Shown one piece after another: positions 54,915-64,000 of a stretch of 64,000 nt of DNA. The position numbers and the translations under genes were made by a program. The number at the start of each line of letters is the position of its first letter. Positions within the stretch are counted from its first letter, which is position 1. The notes below the pieces were generated by a model, which did no database searches, was not told the origin of the DNA, and saw nothing but the letters and a program-made list of their open reading frames with translations. This stretch comes from Kappaphycus alvarezii (taxonomy: Eukaryota > Rhodophyta > Florideophyceae > Gigartinales > Solieriaceae), in contig NADL03000105.1 in the NCBI GenBank assembly GCA_002205965.3, positions 226,342-290,341 on the forward strand, written 5' to 3'.

Positions 54915-56008
54915 CAGGAGTGACAGATACAAAGTTTGATGGAAGACTGAGCAGATTACTGGATAATTTCACAGAGGTCTTTCAAGATGAGTTGCCAAGA
55001 GGGCTTCCTCCGATTAAATCAGTTGATCATGAGATCAAAGTGGAGGAAGGAGCAAAGGCACCTCATCGACCTTTATTCCAGTTGTCTCCATCCGAACTTA
55101 GGGCAGCAAAAGAGTACGTCGAGTCTCTTTTGAGGAAAGGGAAAATCAGGTCCAGTAAATCACCATATGGAGCACCAATTTTCTTTGTGAAAGAAAAGGA
55201 TGGAAAACTTAGAGGTTTTGTCGATTATCGCGCTTTGAATCGCATCACCAAAAAGAATAATGCTCCACTCCCTCGTTCTGATGAAATGTTCGATCGACTT
55301 GGAGATGCGAAATTTTTCTCAAAGCTTGATCTGAAAACCGGATTCCATCAGATAATGGTGAAGACGGAGGACATCCAAAAGACTGCATTCAATACAAAGT
55401 ATGGGCAATTTGAATATCTTGTTATGCCAATAGGACTTTGCAACGCTCCTGCTACGTTCCAAACTTTGATGAACCAGATCTTCTATGATTGCATCGATGT
55501 CTTCTTGGTTGTCTATATGGATGATCTTCTTATATTCAGTAAGAATGAGGACGAACATTACGAACATCAAGAAATTGTATTAAAGAGACTTAAGGACCAC
55601 AAGCTGTACATCTCTCCGAAGAAATGCTCTTTCTTTCAGACTGAGCTGGAGTTTTTGGGTTTAATAGTCGGGAAGGACGGCATTCGTGTCAATCCTGAGA
55701 AGGTCGAAGTCCTACAAACTTGGCCGAAACCTGAATCTCTAACGGAGTTGAGAAGTTTCTTAGGTCTAATACAGTTTTTCCGTAGGTTCATTCAGAAGTT
55801 CTCTGCAATTGCTGCACCTCTCACAGATCTGACAAAGAAAGGTCGAGGTATTGGGAAATGGGATCAACAGTGTGATAAAGCTTTTCAGAAGCTAAAGGAA
55901 GAGATGAAATTGGCTTCAATTTTAGTCGCTCCCAATTGGAACAAGCCATTTTGGTCATGTAGATGCTTCACAGCTTGCTGTCGGTGGAACTCTAACACAG
56001 TTGGATGA
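54911..56008 (+). CDS. Ty3-A reverse transcriptase
   Basis: An uninterrupted stretch of 365 codons. It includes LPRGLPPIKSVDHEIKVEE, SSKSPYGAPIFFVKEKDGKL, RGFVDYRALNRITKKNNAPL, FFSKLDLKTGFHQIMVKTED (catalytic D), YLVMPIGLCNAPATFQTLMN and VYMDDLLIF with the catalytic YMDD at 55513-55524. Then come LYISPKKCSFFQTELEFLGL, LTELRSFLGLIQFFRRFIQK and the start of RNase H (KAFQKLKEEMKLASILVAPN). The frame is lost at about 55960 within RNase H. RT motifs are complete, so this part alone looks functional. Confidence 0.88.
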   Translation: MTGVTDTKFDGRLSRLLDNFTEVFQDELPRGLPPIKSVDHEIKVEEGAKAPHRPLFQLSPSELRAAKEYVESLLRKGKIRSSKSPYGAPIFFVKEKDGKLRGFVDYRALNRITKKNNAPLPRSDEMFDRLGDAKFFSKLDLKTGFHQIMVKTEDIQKTAFNTKYGQFEYLVMPIGLCNAPATFQTLMNQIFYDCIDVFLVVYMDDLLIFSKNEDEHYEHQEIVLKRLKDHKLYISPKKCSFFQTELEFLGLIVGKDGIRVNPEKVEVLQTWPKPESLTELRSFLGLIQFFRRFIQKFSAIAAPLTDLTKKGRGIGKWDQQCDKAFQKLKEEMKLASILVAPNWNKPFWSCRCFTACCRWNSNTVG

Positions 56009-56731
56009 GAATGGAAGGATCGTGTAATTTCTTTCTATTCAAAGAAACTTTCACCAGCTGAGTCGGACTACACTGCAAATGACAAAGAGCTTCTGGCTTT
56101 GATTAATTTTCTGGGAAGATTCAGGTGCTATCTTGAAGGTTCTGAATTTGAGATTTTCACAGACAACCAAGTGCTTAAGAGCTTCTTCACAAAACCGAAA
56201 CTGAGTCGGAAAGAAGCACGTTGGTTGGAAACTCTCGGTAACTTCGGAATCTTTCCCATCACACTGAAGCCTGGAAGAACTCACGTCTTGGGAGACGCAT
56301 TATCCAGAGCTCCGCACGTGACTAGAGGAGACTGTGGCATCTAAGTGAATGACGTTGAAGTTCCCTACCTTGACGTTGATCAGATCATTCCTCGGTATGA
56401 TGACGACCAGTTCTTTGGTCCAGTGGTAAAAGCCATGGAAGGAGAGTGGCCAGAGGATATGGTTCAGAAGCAGAAACTTGAAAGAATTCTGCCAATGTTC
56501 CGAAAAGATGGTTCGAGGCTGTTTTACAATGGAAAGTTGTGCGTACCAAGAAGGTCAGTTTCGGATATTTTGCAAATTGCTCACGACTCGAAAGTTGGTG
56601 GACATTTTAAATTTGCGAAGACACTGTCCAGATTAGATAACTTCCATTGGAAACAAGAGCAGGGATGTTCGAAAGTTTGTGAAGGATGTCTCACGTGTCA
56701 GCAGTATAAGGACTCTAATCAAAAAATTTGA
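55960..56731 (+). pseudogene. Ty3-A RNase H end and integrase zinc region
   Basis: A shifted frame gives DYTANDKELLALINFLGRFR and FTDNQVLKSFFTKPKLSRKE, then a stop after VTRGDC..I at 56343. From 56345: YDDDQFFGPVVKAMEGEWPE, CVPRRSVSDILQIAHDSKVG, and GGHFKFAKTLSRLDNFHWK ... CEGCLTCQQYKDSNQK, the HHCC zinc site of Ty3 integrases. Confidence 0.8.
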
Positions 56732-57453
56732 CTGATCCAATGTCACTGGAATTGCCTGACCGCAGATGGGGATTAGCTACAGATTTCATTGTGAGGCTAC
56801 CCCTGACGAGGAGCGGTCATGATGCGATCACGACTTGGGTTGATCGACTTACTCGTCGAGTCCATTTTCTTAAATCTAAAACATCAGATACTGCTGAGGA
56901 CACGGCTCGAGACTTCTTCGCGAACATCTTCAAGAACCACGGGTTGCCTGATGATGTGACCTCAGATAGGGACAGCAAGTTCATTTCAAAGTTTTGGAAG
57001 ACACTGATGAATCTTTGTGGGGTGAAATTAAGAATGTCTACAAGTAGACACCCACAAACAGATGGCGCTTCTGAGATTATGAATAGGATGATCGAGAACT
57101 ATCTCCGTTGCTATTGCTCGTATCATCAGGATGACTGGGATGAACTGCTTCCTTCTGCAGAATTTGCATACAACTCGGCTGTGAGCGATGATCTGGGTAT
57201 GTCACCATTTGAGCTGGACTTGGGATGGACACCTAAATCGCCATTGGACTTCTTGGCTAGCAGCAGCATACCTCTTCAAAGTTTGGACGACTTTCGTGCC
57301 AAGCTCAAGGTTTCTCTTGAGGACGCGCAATTTGCCTACAAAGTGGCAAAAGCTCGGAAAGCTGCATTTGCTTCAAGGCGATACAAGGTTCCAGATTACA
57401 AAGTCGTTCAAAGCTTTGGATCAATCGCTCTTGTTTACAGATGTTTATTCTAG
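56728..57453 (+). pseudogene. Ty3-A integrase catalytic core
   Basis: Begins LPDRRWGLATDFIVRLPL (first D), then SDRDSKFISKFWKTLMNLCG (second D) and STSRHPQTDGASEIMNRMIE (third, E), a full DDE set. AEFAYNSAVSDDLGMSPFEL and VAKARKAAFASRRYKVPDYK follow. The frame ends at 57453 and continues shifted (SLERVRYGPFAVKELI-type). Confidence 0.85.
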
Positions 57454-57469
57454 GTCAGGATTCTAAAAG

Positions 57470-57873
57470 CTTGGAGCGCGTAGATATGGGCCATTTGCGG
57501 TTAAGGAGCTAATTATTAAGAATGCTGTTCGATTGGATCTCCCTGCTCATTTTAAAATCCGTCCAGTCATTCATATCATTCACACCACACCACATTTTGA
57601 GCAGTCCGATGACATTGCTTTACCCATCCCTCCTGCAACTGCACCGCTTGAGCTGCCTGATGGACCAGAACAGGAAGTTGAGGTTATCTTGGATAAAAAA
57701 TGGTTGGACGCGGTTTCAAGTTCTTGGTTTTGATGCGTGGTGTGCCACGTCATGAGGCGGAGTGCCAACTAACAAAGGACTTCGTTGATGTTATCTAAGA
57801 TGGATCTGCTGTAGTAACGGAAGCTTTCCAAGAGTATATTCGGAAACATAATATACTCCCGCAGTATCATTGA
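57470..57873 (+). pseudogene. Ty3-A chromodomain region
   Basis: LDLPAHFKIRPVIHIIHTTP, then LELPDGPEQEVEVILDKKW in one frame. In the other, GFKFLVLMRGVPRHEAECQL and TKDFVDVI, then EAFQEYIRKHNILPQYH. The aromatic/acidic pattern and position correspond to a chromodomain-like module. The same ending is found in Ty3-B, but both lack the classic W-K-G-Y core, so it is a diverged type. Confidence 0.62.
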
Positions 57874-57905
57874 CGAGGACGTCAATAGTCCGGGGGAGGG
57901 CATAG

Positions 57906-58354
57906 TGTAACAATGTCCCTGTTACACCACTGTGTAATAGAGACTTGTTCGCTGTCGCTATTGCAGTTCTCTATTACATAGTGGTGTAACAGGGAAACTG
58001 CATCGTCTTGAATGATTTTAGTCAAATGAAAACATTGAAGGAAAATTTGATTTTCCTTCAATGTTTTCATTTGACGTGGAGCCCCACGTCATCGTTTTTA
58101 TTTACGTATTTATATTCTAGATAGTACAATTTTATAGTTACAACTCTACTTTCTAGTAAGTTCTACTAAGCTAACAGAGTATAGAATTTCTATAGCAGAG
58201 TTACCGTACTGTCTATAAAAGGGGGGGCTCATCTGGATTTTTGTGGGAATCCAGGTACACTCTATAGACCCTTTGCCCCCAACTTTATGAAACCCATTAC
58301 CACCGCCTCTACTGTTCCTCTAGCAGCGCCCCGGCTGCCTCCCCCTCTGTTTCA
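57906..58354 (+). repeat. 3' LTR of Ty3-A
   Basis: 449 bp, TGTAACAATGTCCCTG to CTGTTTCA. It contains two long inverted repeats: arms 57917-57943 and 57968-57994 (near-perfect) and arms 58021-58046 and 58050-58075 (perfect 26 bp, three-base loop). Confidence 0.92.
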
Positions 58355-58960
58355 CGAACTCACCAAAAAGTTCTACATAAATAGTTGCCGCCCAACGCGA
58401 TCGTTTTCTTCCACGCCCCGATAGTGCTTTAAACCTTGCCCGTTACAGACCGCCTGATGTTTGGCCGGTCAAAAAATTTCCTCGGGCCGCGTTTGAGTTC
58501 AACTGAAGTGTCTGATTACGCTTACGCCACCACAAACTTGCTTTTCGTAGATTTGCTCTCTCGTTCCCCGGGAAACTGAGAGAACTGGCGAATAGTCCCT
58601 GCCATGGGGCATTTTTCCCATCAGACTCCTCGGATTTTTTCATCCACTTTGTGACGTTACACCGTTCTGCAAGAGTGGAAACATGAATTTTACCTCGTGC
58701 GGTTGTTAATGTGGTAGGTTCGGTTCCGCCGTTTTGTGCGTCATGCTCGTATGTTGGCTCCGATGGTTGCCGCTGAATTGAATCAAGGGTTTCGGTGTTT
58801 TGCTGGCGGTCGCTAAGAGCTGCTGCAATGGCTCTCTCAAATGGGCCAGTATTCGGCTTGCTTGAGTTGCTGTGGGAGGTTTTGGAGTATTTGACAAGAT
58901 GGGACTGCTGGTTTTGGTCGGGATCGTGGGTTCTTGATTTTAACGGACTTGGTTTGGCCG
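58355..58960 (-). pseudogene. DDE_1-type transposase, N-terminal part
   Basis: The other part of the transposase split by Ty3-A. Read downwards from 58643: NAPWQGLFASSLSFPGNERA, NLRKASLWWRKRNQTLQLNS, and in the next frame ARFKALSGRGRKRSRWAATI and YVELFGEF, which joins ERPRKCGV on the far side of Ty3-A. The basic GRGRKR segment and the WW motif are typical of the DNA-binding half. Upstream a Gln/Pro-rich stretch (58897-58706) may be the very N-terminus. Confidence 0.65.
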
Positions 58961-59204
58961 ATGGTTAAAATAATGGACAATTTACAGCACTTTTGGACAG
59001 GGGGGGGGAAATTGGGTGTACTTGAATGTCTACCAGCTACTTTCTAGTTGTTACACACGCTCAAGCACTTGCAATATAGGTACTGCCAATGGTTTCATTA
59101 CAAGTACAGAGGACTCCCAACCTTTCCATTACTCGCAGTAAACCAACCCAATCTCCACGTTGGGGGGCTGGTACCCTTCCGCTCGGGACTTCGCCAACCG
59201 GGTT

Positions 59205-59351
59205 GGCTGGCCTGAAGGTAGCATTTTAGGGAGCGTAGTTCCTTCCCCATTACTGTGTCGGTATACCCTTTTTGAGTCGATTGTGGTTGTCTGGAAAACC
59301 ATGGGATAGATCGGATATACCTTCCAAGAGTAAAACACACAAACGTTCCCC
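59205..59351 (-). repeat. Right terminal inverted repeat of the transposon
   Basis: Reverse of the left end with few differences. The outer edge runs into a C-run (CCCCCCC), so the exact end is not fixed. Confidence 0.85.
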
Positions 59352-59876
59352 CCCTTTTTTGTATGATATGTAATACAGAAATTGATAAAAGAGACAAGCG
59401 AAAGAAAACGTTTCCTACAAAGAGGAGAACTTTAATGCATCAGTATATCAGAGAGAAACTATACTTCAATGAGTATAGCGGGGTCCGCTGCAGGATCCGA
59501 ATATATTGCTAGCTAAGAGCAAACCGTGTGGTCCACGTCAGCCACGTGCAGCAACATGAGCGGAAAAATAGATTGTGCACTCGGCGACCAGATTGTGCTA
59601 CAGTACTGTACTTACGCGCCTAAGAGAGAGAGACTTTTACTGACGTATGTGATGTGCACAAATTCGCACACGAAAAAAATCTAGATGAGGACCATGATTG
59701 TATACAGTATCGGAATTGGGAAGATATTTTTACAGTTTTTGAATTTGCAAGATATTTTTAATTTGGGTGAGTGTGGCAAATTCATCGGTTGACTTTAGGA
59801 CACGCTGTCATAGTAGATGTCGGTACAGTTCCAGGTTGTGGGTGATACTACAAGTAGCTCTGAAAGGTCTATATAA
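59352..59876. other. Region without a recognised gene
   Basis: AT-rich, with no long ORF. It separates the transposon from the Gypsy-D LTR. Confidence 0.5.
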
Positions 59877-60363
59877 TGGCCACATCAATTCCCACCCCTG
59901 GCCGATGGGTGACTGGCATGGGTATGGCACCTAGATATTTACCTTGAAGAAATATCTCCTAATAGTCTCTCTGGTTCACACGATTACCGTGAATACATTT
60001 TATGGTTATTAGTATGTTTGTTGGAGACTTTTGGGGTAGCCAAAAGTGTATATAAGCCGAGTAAACTGCTTCCTTTAGTGGAGGTGAAGCAAGTTGGCAG
60101 ACAACTTCAAGCCAAGTCCCGAGTAGTAGGAAGTTGAGAGTCAACTTCAGACCCAAGAAAACTTTTTCTTACGCTAGTCGCAGAGCGTCGGTGGTAGACC
60201 CTGCCCCTTTTATACTTGCTTGTAGCTTCCTCAGCTCTCTTCTATATACACTCCCTTTTGTTCGTTCAAACAATACCACGGTAGCACTTTTGTCGCTCGC
60301 AAAACCTCCTTCTCAGGGTAATTGGTTCTGAGGATCTCTTCCCCCGCCGATTTACCCCTATCA
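59877..60363 (+). repeat. 5' LTR of Gypsy-D
   Basis: About 487 bp, from TGGCCACATCAATTCCC to CCCCTATCA. The TATA box GTGTATATAAGCC lies at about 60045. Its last 350 bp match both acidic-ORF blocks; its first 130 bp match only the solo LTR at 49059. The next bases, TTTGGTACTCTTGTGGAGGG, hold the primer binding site (TGGTACTC...). Confidence 0.8.
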
Positions 60364-60451
60364 TTTGGTACTCTTGTGGAGGGGGTTGCACCCGAGGTAT
60401 TCGAGTTGAGCAGTAGTAAGGAACACTTCGGGGGATTTCTTTTCGGTAATC

Positions 60452-62185
60452 ATGGATCTCAACGCTGCTCGTATTAACGTTCACAGGGGGCAAGACTGAA
60501 GACGTTGAGGAGTTTCTTACACATATGTCAACGTTGTGATGCGTGAGAAGGGCGATGAAGAGAAGGCCGCAAGTATCTTCGCCTATCTTCATGGTGACGC
60601 AAAGCACAAATATAAGTCCAAGTTTATCGACGGGTGGTCTCTTAACGGGAATGGGCGTAACTTCGGTGAGGTATGTGAGTGGCTTGTGAAAGAGTATGCT
60701 AAGGAGGTAGAACCAGATGAGATGATTCGTACCGCCATAGAGGCCCGGCTCAACTTCGACGATTTGTTAAGCTCATTGGTGTACTTGTGTGATCTTTATG
60801 AAAAGGCTGGGTTCAACGCCCAAGCCAAGTACGGAATGCTGCGTAAGGCGGCTATGGGGGATAAGCGGCTCTCCGATTTCCTCCTCATCAAGGGCCCTCA
60901 CACTTTTGATGAACTGAAGGGTACCATAGTAGAATTTGTCAAAAATTCGGAGACGTTTCAGTCACTGAGTGAGGTACCGAGGGAAACCCGCACATCGATG
61001 TCTATCGTACATCCTGAAAAGAATTATCAAAGGCCGGCTACTAGTGCAGCGGCATTAGAATCTGTCAGGAGCGATGTCAAAAACTTGGAAGAAAGGTTGG
61101 AAACCCGATTCGATAATCGACTTGACATGATAACCTCGCAGTTGGAAAGCCTTACTCTTACCATTAAGAAGAACCAGTCTGGGGCCCCTAAGGCCGCAGA
61201 AGTCTGTTCTTACTGTCACAAGCCTGGACACTTTGCAAACAGGTGTCCTGATAATCCACATAGAAACACTCGTTGTGCAAAGTGCGGTCGATATGGGCAT
61301 CATGAAAGTAACTGCTGGTCTAAAGACAACAGAAGAGCAAATTTATCGGAAGCAAGGAGTGAGTCAGGACCAGAGGTGAAAATCTTACAAAATAGAAGGG
61401 ATCAAAGGTTGACGGATGCCGGTAACGTATCCATCGCTGAAGAGATTAGTCAAGTCAATGTGACAAAAAGGGATGGGGAAGGGAACATTTTATCGAAGAA
61501 ACCTAGGCTAGAGTATGGAATGCTGGAGCATATCCCAGCACCTGTACCTCCTCGAACCAAGAGGTCTGATCAAGTTGTTCCAGGAGTGGGAGTCACTCCG
61601 GCCAAGAAGACGAAAAAGAGTAAGAAAGTTAAGAGTATCTCTAAGGACGTACTAGAGTATGTGAAGAGGTACAATTTGGTGGCTGAGCTTGCATCGGCCC
61701 CAACTGGGATAACGTTTGGTCAACTTTTGAGGGGCGACGCAGAGGATGCGAGAAAAGAACTCAAAAAAATTATCAGGTCTAATAAGTCCGCTAAGGGTAA
61801 GAAACTGTTTCTTCAATCGGCCTCGACAGCACCAAGACGTCTTAAGCTGGTACCAGTCAAAGTATTGGGTATGAAAACCCAAGCTCTCTTCGATTCGGGT
61901 GCTGTTCCAAACCTCATTTCAGAAACTTTGGTGACAGATCTAGGTCTCGAAATTACTCCAACGACTCGAAAAATAACTGTAGCGGATGGAACCGTCTCAA
62001 AATGCATGGGCACTGTTGACAAGGTTTCCGTGTTCTTTGGGGACTCTAAAGTTGATGTAGACTTTCTTGTCATGCCGGATCTCCCTTTCGATGCAATCAT
62101 TGGCTGCCCCACAATGGAAAGACTAGGACATGCATTGACTTGGGCAACCAAATGGTTTCAGTTAATATTGACGGCAGAACCGTGA
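60452..62185 (+). CDS. Gypsy-D gag-protease
   Basis: The likely start is ATG 60452 (MDLNAARINV); two frame changes then occur before 60536. From there an open stretch of 549 codons runs on. Capsid: EKAASIFAYLHGDAKHKYKS, FGEVCEWLVKEYAKEVEP, IEARLNFDDLLSSLVYLCDL. Coiled coil: ESVRSDVKNLEERLETRFDN. Two CCHC knuckles: CSYCHKPGHFANRC and CAKCGRYGHHESNC (about 61205-61315). A basic spacer: PAKKTKKSKKVKS. Aspartic protease: VLGMKTQALFDSGAVPNLIS, with catalytic D-S-G near 61890, and PDLPFDAIIGCPTMERLG. The protein is in one frame from capsid to protease, unlike the other elements here. Confidence 0.85.
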
Positions 62186-62620
62186 AGATGCCCCTGGATT
62201 TCGACAAAAGCACGCATCCTGAAGATTTAAAAGAAACGGACAGTGAAGATTTCACTTCTAGCTATGACAGCGAAGATTCGGAACCAACTAACACTTTCGG
62301 AAGTGGAAAAGGGTACCCTCGGGGGTAATGAACATGGCATGGGACGATTATGATTCGGGTTTGAAACAGATGACGACTGGAATTCTAGGATAAGTTTGAA
62401 ACCCGAATGTGTTTCTTTTTGCGATGATATCGAATCAAAGGACAGAATTCGGAGCATGAAAGAAGATTACCTTTGCAAAGAAAATAAGAATACGTCGAAT
62501 TCCATATATGAAGATGTGAGCACGACGGAAGAGGTCCTTCAAAATATTGAGGTTGAGGATCAAGAAGAAAAAGGGCGCCAAATGGCAGAAATCCAAGGAA
62601 AAGTGCAGCACCTTCCCCCC
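62186..62620 (+). other. Acidic linker between protease and RT of Gypsy-D
   Basis: An overlapping frame (62140-62328) codes DLKETDSEDFTSSYDSEDSE. Another (62396-62758) codes SNSIYEDVSTTEEVLQNIEV. Together these look like the spacer between protease and RT, broken by two frame changes. Confidence 0.45.
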
Positions 62621-62639
62621 CGCCTCACTGAAAATATCC

Positions 62640-63839
62640 GACATGTTAACATCTTCCGAAGTAATTGCATGGAGCGTTTCAGATTTAAGACAAGCAAGTG
62701 TACCGGTTACTCACTCGTTCGAACTTACCGACACTCAACCGATTTACCACAAGCCTAGACGTCAACCGCCAAAATATGACCAATTTATCTCAGAAAATGT
62801 TACAAGTATGCTGAAAAATGATATTATTCGACCAGTTTCATCCCCATGGTCGTTTCCAGTTGTGGTCGCACCAAAGAAGGATGGAAAGCTGCGTTTTTGC
62901 GTCGATTACCGACAACTGAACCAGAGAATGATACCCGATCGATTTCCGATTCCGAACATGGAGGAGATCCTCGAGGACCTGAAGGACGGGAGATATTTCA
63001 CCTCAATTGACCTTTACACTGGCTATTGGCAGATTCCATTGGATGAAAAATGTAAGGAAAAAACAACCTTTACCAGCAAAGCCGGTACGTTCAGGTTCGA
63101 AGTGATGCCTTTTGGTCTCATGAATGCACCAGCTACATTCCAAAGAATGATGAACGAGGTTTTGAAAGGACTTCCATTCGCAAGAGTCTATATCGATGAT
63201 GTCGTCATATTCTCAGAAACATTGGATCAGCACATCTCGCACGTCAAGACAGTTGTGGAGAGGATATCGGAGTATAGCTTGAAAATTAAGTTGAGCAAAT
63301 GCTTCTTTGCGAAAACTTCTATCCAATTACTCGGTCATATCGTCGACCAAGAGGGAATTAGAGTGGATCCAGAGAAAACGAAAAAAATAAAGTTGGCACC
63401 AAGGCCCGCTTCAAAGACGGAGGTCCGAAGCTTCTTAGGACTGGCCTCATATTACAGAAGATTTATCAAAGATTTCGCCAAGACTGCAGCACCGTTACAT
63501 GCCAGCACTACGAAGAACGGAAAATTTTACTGGAACAAGGAAATGGAAACTGCATTTCAGGAGCTTAAAGATAAGCTATGTGTCCCCCCAGTTCTCATGT
63601 ACCCAGATTTCAAGAGACCATTCGTTGTGGAGACAGATGCCTCAGAACGGTCTTTGGGTGCCGTTTTGTCCCAAAAAGATGAAAACGGAAGACTACACCC
63701 TGTTCAATTCGCAAGCCGAACTCTGAATGACGCGGAAAAGAGATACTCAGTCTGCGAGAAAGAAGCGCTAGCTGTCGTCTTCGCGCTGAAAAAGTTTCGC
63801 GTACCTTTTATCACTCGAGAAATTTGTCTTGATAACTGA
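62640..63839 (+). CDS. Gypsy-D reverse transcriptase-RNase H
   Basis: Open to 63839. Motifs: PVTHSFELTDTQPIYHKPRR, IRPVSSPWSFPVVVAPKKDG, LRFCVDYRQLNQRMIPDRFP, YFTSIDLYTGYWQIPLDEKC (catalytic D), FEVMPFGLMNAPATFQRMMN, and RVYIDDVVIFSETLDQH with YIDD at 63189-63200. Then come KLSKCFFAKTSIQLLGHIVD, VRSFLGLASYYRRFIKDFAK, and RNase H VVETDASERSLGAVLSQKDE, RYSVCEKEALAVVFALKKF. All RT residues needed for catalysis are in place. The frame is lost at about 63830. Confidence 0.9.
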   Translation, partial: DMLTSSEVIAWSVSDLRQASVPVTHSFELTDTQPIYHKPRRQPPKYDQFISENVTSMLKNDIIRPVSSPWSFPVVVAPKKDGKLRFCVDYRQLNQRMIPDRFPIPNMEEILEDLKDGRYFTSIDLYTGYWQIPLDEKCKEKTTFTSKAGTFRFEVMPFGLMNAPATFQRMMNEVLKGLPFARVYIDDVVIFSETLDQHISHVKTVVERISEYSLKIKLSKCFFAKTSIQLLGHIVDQEGIRVDPEKTKKIKLAPRPASKTEVRSFLGLASYYRRFIKDFAKTAAPLHASTTKNGKFYWNKEMETAFQELKDKLCVPPVLMYPDFKRPFVVETDASERSLGAVLSQKDENGRLHPVQFASRTLNDAEKRYSVCEKEALAVVFALKKFRVPFITREICLDN

Positions 63840-64000
63840 TCACCAGGCACTTAAAACAGCATTCCAAAAGAAGGATGTACATCACCGCTTGGCCCGATGG
63901 CTCGACATTTTCGCAGAATATCGGTTTGAAATTGTGTATAGACCCGGACGCAATAATCAGCCTGCCGATTACCTATCCCGCTTGAGGGACGCACTGATTC
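63825..64000 (+). pseudogene. Gypsy-D RNase H end, partial
   Basis: A shifted frame continues with LITDHQALKTAFQKKDVHHR, LARWLDIFAEYRFEIVYRPG and NNQPADYLSRL, the end of Ty3 RNase H, up to the window edge. A single small frame change near 63830 separates it from the main RT frame. Confidence 0.85.

Larger units (their letters stand above)
52147..58354 (+). mobile_element. Ty3 chromovirus Ty3-A with intact target duplication
   Basis: LTRs 52147-52585 and 57906-58354, both TG..CA. The 5-bp CGAAC immediately precedes the first (52142-52146) and follows the second (58355-58359). Internal order is gag, protease, RT, RNase H, integrase, chromodomain, so it is a chromovirus. The element interrupts the transposase gene and is in opposite orientation to it. 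The LTRs differ at few positions plus one deletion, so the insertion is fairly recent. Yet gag and pol carry several frameshifts. Confidence 0.95.
50680..59351 (-). mobile_element. Pogo-like DNA transposon, split by Ty3-A
   Basis: Terminal inverted repeats of about 147 bp: left 50680-50826 starting GGGGAACGTTCGGGTG, right 59205-59351 reading the same in reverse. Between them a minus-strand DDE transposase is coded. Taking out Ty3-A with one target duplication leaves about 2.46 kb, a normal size for such an element. A TTTA-type context at the left edge fits a TA target. Further copies of the ends lie at 82, 283 and 13194. Confidence 0.85.
59877..64000 (+). mobile_element. Ty3 retrotransposon Gypsy-D, cut by the window edge
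   Basis: A 5' LTR, a primer binding site, gag-protease and pol are present. RNase H is reached at the right edge. No integrase or 3' LTR is in view. It differs from Ty3-A/B/C in having two zinc knuckles and an intact YIDD active site. Confidence 0.88.

Noticed and set aside
1..64000. CRISPR arrays, bacterial defence operons, rRNA genes
   Set aside because: No regularly spaced short repeats, no operon-like gene runs and no rRNA-like conserved stretches were seen. The content is eukaryotic mobile DNA.

Overview
This window is eukaryotic and consists almost entirely of transposable elements, most of them broken and several nested inside one another. I see no rRNA, no intact tRNA, no CRISPR array and no bacterial operon. 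The mix (Copia and Ty3 chromovirus LTR elements, non-LTR elements with a C-terminal endonuclease-like region, pogo-like DDE transposons with TA-type ends) and the mostly intronless reading frames would suit a repeat-rich genome of a microbial eukaryote or alga. A red alga is one possibility, but the sequence alone does not settle it. The only candidate non-transposon protein gene with an open frame is an acidic ORF at 1357-1953, and that too lies inside a repeat.

Layout. 1-3.7 kb: pieces of pogo-like transposon ends, an LTR-like block carrying the acidic ORF, and a short 3' tail of a non-LTR element (LINE-A). 3745-9773: a Copia element (Copia-1) with both LTRs; a 5'-truncated LINE-A copy sits inside its 3' LTR. 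9.8-14.3 kb: mostly non-coding, with scattered transposon-end motifs and LINE-A tails. 14384-16600: a long but 5'-truncated LINE-A copy bounded by an 8-bp target duplication. 16.6-20.3 kb: a decayed gene, possibly a DDE transposase, split by a second antisense copy of the LTR-like block with the acidic ORF (18603-20152). 20.36-24.87 kb: a badly decayed second Copia element. 25-31.4 kb: little that can be identified, apart from a strongly G-rich tract and some unrecognised ORFs.

31486-46824 is best read as a three-level nest. A Ty3 chromovirus (Gypsy-C, LTRs at 31486-31996 and 46311-46824) appears to hold a non-LTR element (LINE-B, about 32210-41850). LINE-B in turn holds a complete antisense Ty3 chromovirus (Ty3-B, 35478-41348). 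After about 2.2 kb with no recognisable gene and a solo LTR (49059-49538), 50680-59351 is a pogo-like DNA transposon with about 147-bp terminal inverted repeats. Its minus-strand DDE transposase gene is split by a Ty3 chromovirus (Ty3-A, 52147-58354) that made a perfect 5-bp target duplication, CGAAC. From 59877 to the window end lies a fourth Ty3 element (Gypsy-D), whose LTR shares its R/U5 part with the acidic-ORF blocks. Its gag-protease and pol frames are the best preserved in the window, and it runs off the right edge.

How the parts relate: LINE-A, the pogo-like ends and the Gypsy-D-type LTR each occur at several places, so the order of insertions can be read from which element interrupts which. 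The most unusual items are the LTR variant with an acidic protein ORF in its U3-like part, the three-level nest, the large family of related transposon ends (one forming a 76-bp insert in the transposase gene), and the long palindromes in the Ty3-A LTR.
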